From Pirellulales bacterium (GTDB taxonomy: Bacteria > Planctomycetota > Planctomycetia > Pirellulales > JAEUIK01), in NCBI GenBank assembly GCA_019636335.1, contig JAHBXR010000004.1, forward strand, positions 1-64,000: a DNA stretch of 64,000 nucleotides, read 5' to 3'. Shown here piece by piece: positions 58,952 through 64,000 of the stretch (position 1 is its first letter; each line of letters starts with the position of its first letter). Under the pieces are notes generated by a model, which had not been told where the DNA came from, made no database searches, and worked only from the letters and a program-made list of their open reading frames with translations. The position numbers and the translations under genes are program-made.

Positions 58952-61157
58952 ATGGGCCCCTGTCCGTTCATGGTCTGGCTGCGACGTGTCGTAGTCGTCG
59001 TCGCATTGCAAGGGGCCGCCGTCTGCCAGGCCAGCGTCGTGGTCACGGGCGACGTTTCTCCCGACCCCACCACCACCACTTTGTTCGACAATCTCTACAT
59101 CGGCTTCACGGGCCACGGCACCCTGACGATCGACGACGGTAGCACGGTCCAAAGTGCAAACGGTTATCTTGGCTATTGGTCTGACTCGACGGGCCACGTC
59201 ACGGTCGATGGAGTCGGTTCGACATGGATCAACAATACGGAGTTGTTTTTGGGTGGTTTTGGCGATGGCACTCTTGTGGTCACTGGTGGCGGGGCGGTTG
59301 GTAGTACTCTGGGATTTATCGGTGTTGGCTCGACGGGGCGAGTGACCGTCGACGGTCACGGTTCCTCATGGACGAATACATGGGATTTGCTTGTGGGTGA
59401 CGGTGCTGGGGGCGAGGGCACTCTGGAGATCACCTCTGGCGGGGAAGTCAGCAATAGCGGCGAGGGATTTGTAGCGTACGGCCCCGATTCAATCGGTGTC
59501 GTGACCATCGACGGCGTCGGTTCGACATGGACAAACGACGGGGCAGTGTTTATTGGCCGCCGCGGCGATGGCACGCTGGAGATCACAGGCGGCGGGAAGC
59601 TCAGTAACCGGGAAGCTCAGTAACACTGACGCTCATATCGGATACTTGTCCGGCTCGATGGGGCGCGTGACCGTCAACGGTGCCGGTTCGACATGGACAA
59701 ACGACGGGGATCTGGTTGTAGGCAGCTTCGGAGGCGAAGGCTTGTTGGAGATCACTGGTGGCGGCGCGGTGAGCAGTATTTCGGGTTCCATCCAGCCGAC
59801 TGGTCATGTCATTGCCGATGGCGCCGGTTCGGCGTGGTCGAACAATGGAGATCTGTTTGTAGGCGGTGGCGGCAAGCTGGAGATCACCGGTGGCGGCGCG
59901 GTGAGCAGTATTTCAAGTTTTCTGTGGGAAGACCACGCAACCGCCGCTGTTGACGGCGTCGGCTCAACGTGGACGAATGAATTCCTGGGTGTGCTCGGCG
60001 GTACGTTGGAAATCACCGGCGGTGGGGAGGTCAGTAATACTTGGGCTCATATTGGCAACGGCTCGACAGCACGTGTCACGGTCGCCGGCGCCGGTTCGAG
60101 ATGGACGAACGACAACGCACTGCTTGTAGGCGAAAGCAACGGCGATGGCACGCTGGAGATCACGGGCGGTGGCGCGGTTAGCAGTTATCTCAGCCATATC
60201 GGACTTACCGCCTCCTCGACGGGCCGCGTCACCATCAATGGTCCTGGTTCCGAGTGGACCAACACTAGCGAACTGTTTGTGGGCAGTTCAGGAGAGGGCG
60301 CGCTAGAGATCACCGGCGGCGGCACGGTCAACAATCAGTCGGCCTCGGTGGCGTATTCTCCCAATTCGGTCGGAGTCGTGACCGTCGACGGCGCCGGTTC
60401 GACCTGGACGAACGAAGGAAATCTGGTCGTAGGCGAACGCGGCCACGGCTCGCTGGAGATCACTGGCGGCGGAGCGGTGGCCGTAGAGAACGAGTTGTAC
60501 ATCAGCCATTTCTCCGGCGGCGCCGGCTCCGTCCAGGTGGACGAAGATTCTCGACTGAACGTCGGTCAACGGATCCACCTGCACCAGGGCGGCACGCTTC
60601 AACTAACCGATGGTGGCGTCGCCGTCGTGGGAGCCCTTCCTCTCACTCTGCTCGACAACACCCTCCATGTCGGAATTGATGGCACCCTGTCCGGCAGCGG
60701 CACGATCCTGGGCGACGTGCTCGTCGATGGGGGTGTTGTTTCCCCTGGTTTTTCGCCCGGCAAGTTGGACGTGGTGGGGAATTACCTGCAAGGTTCGTTC
60801 GGCTCGCTCGATCTGGAGATCGGCGGTCTGCTGCCGGGGCAGTACGACCAGCTTTCAGTGACCGGCAATCTCTCGCTAGCCGGGACGGTGAACATCGCTT
60901 TCATCGATGGCTTTCTGCCCTCGGTGGGGGATCAATTCGATTTCTTCCAGGTGGGAGGAACCTTCGATCTAAGCGAGGCCACCCTTCAATGGAACAACGC
61001 TCCGGCCGGCTTCCAATACAACTCGGCGTTCCAAGATGGCCTCTATTCGGTCCACATCACGGCCGTCCCCGAGCCAAGTTCGCTGGTGTTGGCCCTGGCG
61101 GGGGCGGCACTGACAGCCTGGACGCTTCGCCAACGAAAGCAGCGAACGGCGGTTTAA
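58952..61157 (+). pseudogene. T5SS/PEP-CTERM repeat protein, frameshifted by a 16-bp duplication (array copy 1)
   Basis: With copy 2 of the 16-base duplication removed, a single 729-residue frame results (2190 bases, ending at 61157). It has a signal peptide (VVVVVALQGAAVCQ), about eleven beta-helix-like repeats of about 45 residues (GRVTVDGAGSTWTNDGDLVV, then GGGAVS), and a C-terminal PEP-CTERM tail VPEPSSLVLALAGAALTAWT. As read, translation stops at 59621-59623; the rest is in the +1 frame from the start. RBS AGGAG is at 58938. If the shift is real, the copy is off or phase-variable. It may also be a sequencing or assembly error. Confidence 0.9.
59593..59624 (+). repeat. Exact 16-bp tandem duplication causing a frameshift
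   Basis: CGGGAAGCTCAGTAAC is present twice, back to back (59593-59608 and 59609-59624). Removing one copy restores the reading frame GGGKLSNTDAHIG across the join. Sixteen is not a multiple of three, so the duplication gives a frame shift and a stop at 59621. Confidence 0.95.
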
Positions 61158-61467
61158 AGACGACCTGCTCAGGACGTGCGATCGACTCGGAACCTCTAGG
61201 ACTGCTAGTGAACAAGTACCACACCCTGGTTGATCTCAACTGGTTTGGCATTTTGTTCTCTTGTCCTGTGAGGTTCCGACCCCATGAATTGCGTATCTGT
61301 TCGCCCGTTTTTCCTAGCTGCTGCCGCTGTTCTGGCGACATTTCGTCTGTTTGCGACAGTTGGATTGGTGCAGGCCGACGATATTCGCTGGACCGGCAAT
61401 CAATCACCCGGCGCCTATCCCGTTGCTCAAGGATCATTTCACGATGGAGCTAATTGGCAGTACTTTG
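60699..61467 (+). repeat. Near-identical ~770-bp block, copy A (period 2283 bp)
   Basis: This block covers the C-terminal coding part of array copy 1, the spacer and the N-terminal coding part of array copy 2. It matches 62982-63750 at a constant offset of 2283 bases with only about ten substitutions seen by eye. Confidence 0.9.
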
Positions 61468-63440
61468 CTCCGCCAGGCCCCAATGATCGGGCGATTCTTG
61501 GGTCAGGTCTGGTTACTGACGTGAATCCCACGACCTCGCCACGAAACGTCTACTTCGGCGACTCCATTTTTATTTACCCGAACACACCTAACGAGAGCTT
61601 TGTGCCGGGCGGAACGGCCACTGTGGGCTCTCTGGTCGCGCAAAGTGGATCGTGGACCTTCAACTTCGGCACCTTCGGAAGCTTTCCGCCAAGTTGGGAA
61701 GCCGTCTATGGAAATCTGCACGCGTCCGATGCTTTGGTCGTCGGCGCGGACATGCAGGATTTTGGGAATGCTCCCGGCAATGCGGAGTTGGTCATGCGCG
61801 GAGCCGGGCAAGCATCGACCCGTTCGTTTGCCATTGGCTACTCAGCAGACTCGACGGGGCGATTGGTCCTGCGTGATGGCGCGGAGCTCGAAAACTCTGG
61901 TCTCTTCGGCGTGGGGGGGATTATTGGCGACTTCGGAAATGGCACGCTCGTCCTCGATGGTCCCGGTGTCAGTCTCACCACTCCGATTCCCGACACCGGT
62001 CAGTTGGCGATCGGCAAGAACCCGGGAGCTGTCGGACGGCTTGAAGTATTAAACGGCGCCACGGCGGAAACGGGATACATCGGCTACTTAGGTGCCGGTG
62101 GCCACGGCACGGCGCTGATCAACGGTCCAGGCTCGCGTTGGGATGTAACGTGGGGCTTGTGGCTCGGTTCGGGCGGGAGTGGAACGGGGGAGGTGACGAT
62201 TTCGAACGGTGGCGTGGTTTCCCTGGTCGGGGGCGGTGCGTTGGGAATCTTTTCGCCCGATACCTATGGTGAAATGACCATTACCGGCAGTGGTTCGCAG
62301 TTCATTGCCACCGGTGGCATGCATGTTGGACTCGATGGGCAGGGACAGTTGACCATTGCGAACGGCGGCTTCGCGAGCTTTGTGGGCAGCAACATTGGCG
62401 CTGGCGCAGACGCCGAGGGAACCGTTGAAGTAAGAGGCAATGGCTCGCGAATCGAAACGCAAGGCATCGGCGTTGGTGAAAATGGTCGCGGTACGTTGCT
62501 CGTCCGACAGGCCGGTCAGATCGATATCGACGGACACCTGACGGCCGGCATCGCCAGTACGGGAACCGGTGAAATCGACGTTCGTGCTGGCGCCTCCATC
62601 AACATGACGGGGGGCATCGATATCGGACAGGCGGGCACTGCTACGATGAATGTTTCTAGCGGGGCACAAGTCTCGAGTAGATGGGGCCAAATCGGCATGC
62701 ACCAAGGATCCTCTGGCGAGGTGGCCATCAGTGGCGCCGATTCACAATGGAACCTGTCAGAATTCCTGTCTGTTGGTTCATCCAATAACAATAACGGTGG
62801 TGTCGGCTGGCTGACACTGGACGATCAGTCCACGATGCAGATTGCAAACCAGGTGCTCCTAGGTTCGCAGGGTACGCTTCAGTTGATCACGGGGGGACGC
62901 ATGAATGTCGGGCAAGGCGATGTCGGCGACGTGCCTGCTAACACGCTCCGCGTCGGCCCTGGCGGCAGGCTGGGTGGAACAGGCACGATCCTGGGCGACG
63001 TGCTCGTCGACGGGGGTGTTGTTTCCCCTGGCTTTTCGCCCGGCAAGTTGGACGTGGTGGGGAATTACCTGCAAGGTTCGTTCGGCTCGCTCGATCTGGA
63101 GATCGGCGGTCTGCTGCCGGGGCAGTACGACCAGCTTTCGGTGACCGGCAATCTCTCGCTAGCCGGGACGGTGAACATCGCTTTCATCGATGGCTTTCTG
63201 CCCTCGGTGGGGGATCAATTCGATTTCTTCCAGGTGGGAGGAACCTTCGATCTAAGCGAGGCCACCCTTCAATGGAACAACGTTCCGGCCGGCTTCCAAT
63301 ACAACTCGGCGTTCCAAGATGGCCTCTATTCGGTCCACATCACGGCCGTCCCCGAGCCAAGTTCGCTGGTGTTGGCCCTGGCGGGGGCGGCACTGACAGC
63401 CTGGACGCTTCGCCAACGAAAGCAGCGAACGGCGGTTTAA
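61284..63440 (+). CDS. T5SS/PEP-CTERM repeat protein (array copy 2)
   Basis: A 718-residue exported protein. The signal peptide MNCVSVRPFFLAAAAVLATF is followed by TVGLVQADDIRWTGNQSPGA. A unique N-terminal domain of about 130 residues leads into degenerate beta-solenoid repeats (SADSTGRLVLRDGAELENSG, GGHGTALINGPGSRWDVTWG, GTGEVTISNGG). The C-terminal 170 residues are nearly identical to those of copy 1, ending in PEP-CTERM with tail RKQRTAV. RBS GTGAGG is upstream. The middle differs strongly from copy 1, so the two proteins present different surfaces on a shared anchor. Confidence 0.9.
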   Translation: MNCVSVRPFFLAAAAVLATFRLFATVGLVQADDIRWTGNQSPGAYPVAQGSFHDGANWQYFAPPGPNDRAILGSGLVTDVNPTTSPRNVYFGDSIFIYPNTPNESFVPGGTATVGSLVAQSGSWTFNFGTFGSFPPSWEAVYGNLHASDALVVGADMQDFGNAPGNAELVMRGAGQASTRSFAIGYSADSTGRLVLRDGAELENSGLFGVGGIIGDFGNGTLVLDGPGVSLTTPIPDTGQLAIGKNPGAVGRLEVLNGATAETGYIGYLGAGGHGTALINGPGSRWDVTWGLWLGSGGSGTGEVTISNGGVVSLVGGGALGIFSPDTYGEMTITGSGSQFIATGGMHVGLDGQGQLTIANGGFASFVGSNIGAGADAEGTVEVRGNGSRIETQGIGVGENGRGTLLVRQAGQIDIDGHLTAGIASTGTGEIDVRAGASINMTGGIDIGQAGTATMNVSSGAQVSSRWGQIGMHQGSSGEVAISGADSQWNLSEFLSVGSSNNNNGGVGWLTLDDQSTMQIANQVLLGSQGTLQLITGGRMNVGQGDVGDVPANTLRVGPGGRLGGTGTILGDVLVDGGVVSPGFSPGKLDVVGNYLQGSFGSLDLEIGGLLPGQYDQLSVTGNLSLAGTVNIAFIDGFLPSVGDQFDFFQVGGTFDLSEATLQWNNVPAGFQYNSAFQDGLYSVHITAVPEPSSLVLALAGAALTAWTLRQRKQRTAV

Positions 63441-63750
63441 AGACGACCTGCTCAGGACGTGCAACCGACTCGGAACCTCTAGGACTGCTAGTGAACAAGT
63501 ACCACACCCTGGTTGATCTCAACTGGTTTGGCATTTTGTTCTCTTGTCCTGTGAGGTTCCGCCCCCATGAATTGCGTATCTGTTCGCCCGTTTTTCCTAG
63601 CTGCTGCCACTGTTCTGGCGACATTTCGTCTGTTTGCGACAGTTGGATTGGTGCAGGCCGACGATATTCGCTGGACCGGCAATCAATCACCCGGCGCCTA
63701 TCCCGTTGCTCAAGGATCATTTCACGATGGAGCTAATTGGCAGTACTTCG
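62982..63750 (+). repeat. Near-identical ~770-bp block, copy B
   Basis: Second copy of the block at 60699-61467. The similarity drops sharply beyond 63750 (coding divergence), although related sequence continues in the N-terminal domain of array copy 3. Confidence 0.9.
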
Positions 63751-64000
63751 CTCCTCCTGGAGTACTCGACCGGGCGGTGCTTGGGTCGGGCCTGGTTACC
63801 GAAGTGAATCCCACGACCTCGCCACGCTATGTCTACTTCGGCGACTCCACTTTTATCTACCCAAACACACCCAATCAAATGTTCATTCCGGGCGGAACCG
63901 CCACGGTCGAGGCGCTAGCGGTCCAAAGTGGAGCCTGGACATTCGACTTTAATACTTTTGGCGATCTGAGCATCTTTAATCTTTCCGAGATACGATACGG
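63567..64000 (+). CDS. T5SS/PEP-CTERM repeat protein (array copy 3, partial)
   Basis: Third array member, open at the window end. The first 55 residues match copy 2 with one visible substitution (LAAATVLATF instead of LAAAAVLATF). It then diverges gradually (FAPPGVLDRAVLGSGLVTEV) but keeps the N-terminal domain pattern PTTSPRYVYFGDSTFIYPN. It has the same RBS and upstream region as copy 2. The array may continue beyond the window. Confidence 0.9.
   Translation, partial: MNCVSVRPFFLAAATVLATFRLFATVGLVQADDIRWTGNQSPGAYPVAQGSFHDGANWQYFAPPGVLDRAVLGSGLVTEVNPTTSPRYVYFGDSTFIYPNTPNQMFIPGGTATVEALAVQSGAWTFDFNTFGDLSIFNLSEIRY

Overview
The window looks like a planctomycete chromosome, most likely of the Pirellulales type. 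This rests on several lineage markers seen together: PEP-CTERM sorting tails on secreted repeat proteins, an LEPR-XLL-type N-terminus on a giant cadherin/RTX protein, a DUF1080 hydrolase, a sulfatase, a thioredoxin with planctomycete-type C-terminal domains, an ECF sigma factor overlapping a Ser/Thr kinase gene, and high GC content. No species can be assigned from sequence alone.

Layout. 0-6 kb: a HAF-repeat PEP-CTERM protein, thymidylate kinase, a CYTH enzyme, a GNAT acetyltransferase, a sugar-type ABC permease and a glycerate kinase. 6-11 kb: a VgrG spike with an unrecognised downstream partner on the minus strand, divergent from a sigma-54 activator that has no receiver domain. 11-17 kb: a minus-strand cluster of four membrane-protein genes (a GT39-type glycosyltransferase, a small two-TM protein, and two paralogous GT-C/TPR proteins with overlapping start and stop). 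17-21 kb: a complete ribose-type ABC importer operon (binding lipoprotein, double ATPase, permease). 21-26 kb: thioredoxin/YHS-like protein, an MpaB-type oxygenase, and rho behind a long structured leader with a good promoter and a short leader ORF. 25.6-29.4 kb: sialidase, pentapeptide protein, DUF1080 hydrolase, Rieske oxygenase. 29.5-33.7 kb: a minus-strand run with UDP-sugar pyrophosphorylase, ManC, RuvX, an epimerase and a small zinc ribbon. 34-37 kb: a TPM/LemA operon and a putative permuted papain-fold protein.

37.2-45.5 kb appears to be an integrated element. It starts at the 5' end of a tRNA-Arg(CCT) gene, carries a tyrosine integrase lacking the first catalytic arginine, a small ORF and an 1827-residue surface protein with about 26 repeats, and ends at a 13-nt copy of the tRNA 5' end. 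Beyond it lie a pair of acyl-CoA dehydrogenases, a sulfatase, a trypsin-like protease, a polytopic membrane protein, a VWA/HEAT protein, a PI-PLC-type enzyme, a transposase remnant and the ECF/kinase pair.

58.9-64 kb is a tandem array of T5SS/PEP-CTERM-type repeat proteins with a 2283-bp period. The first is broken by an exact 16-bp tandem duplication; the third runs off the window end. The most novel-looking items are this array, the tRNA-bounded element, the rho leader, and the unrecognised partner of VgrG.
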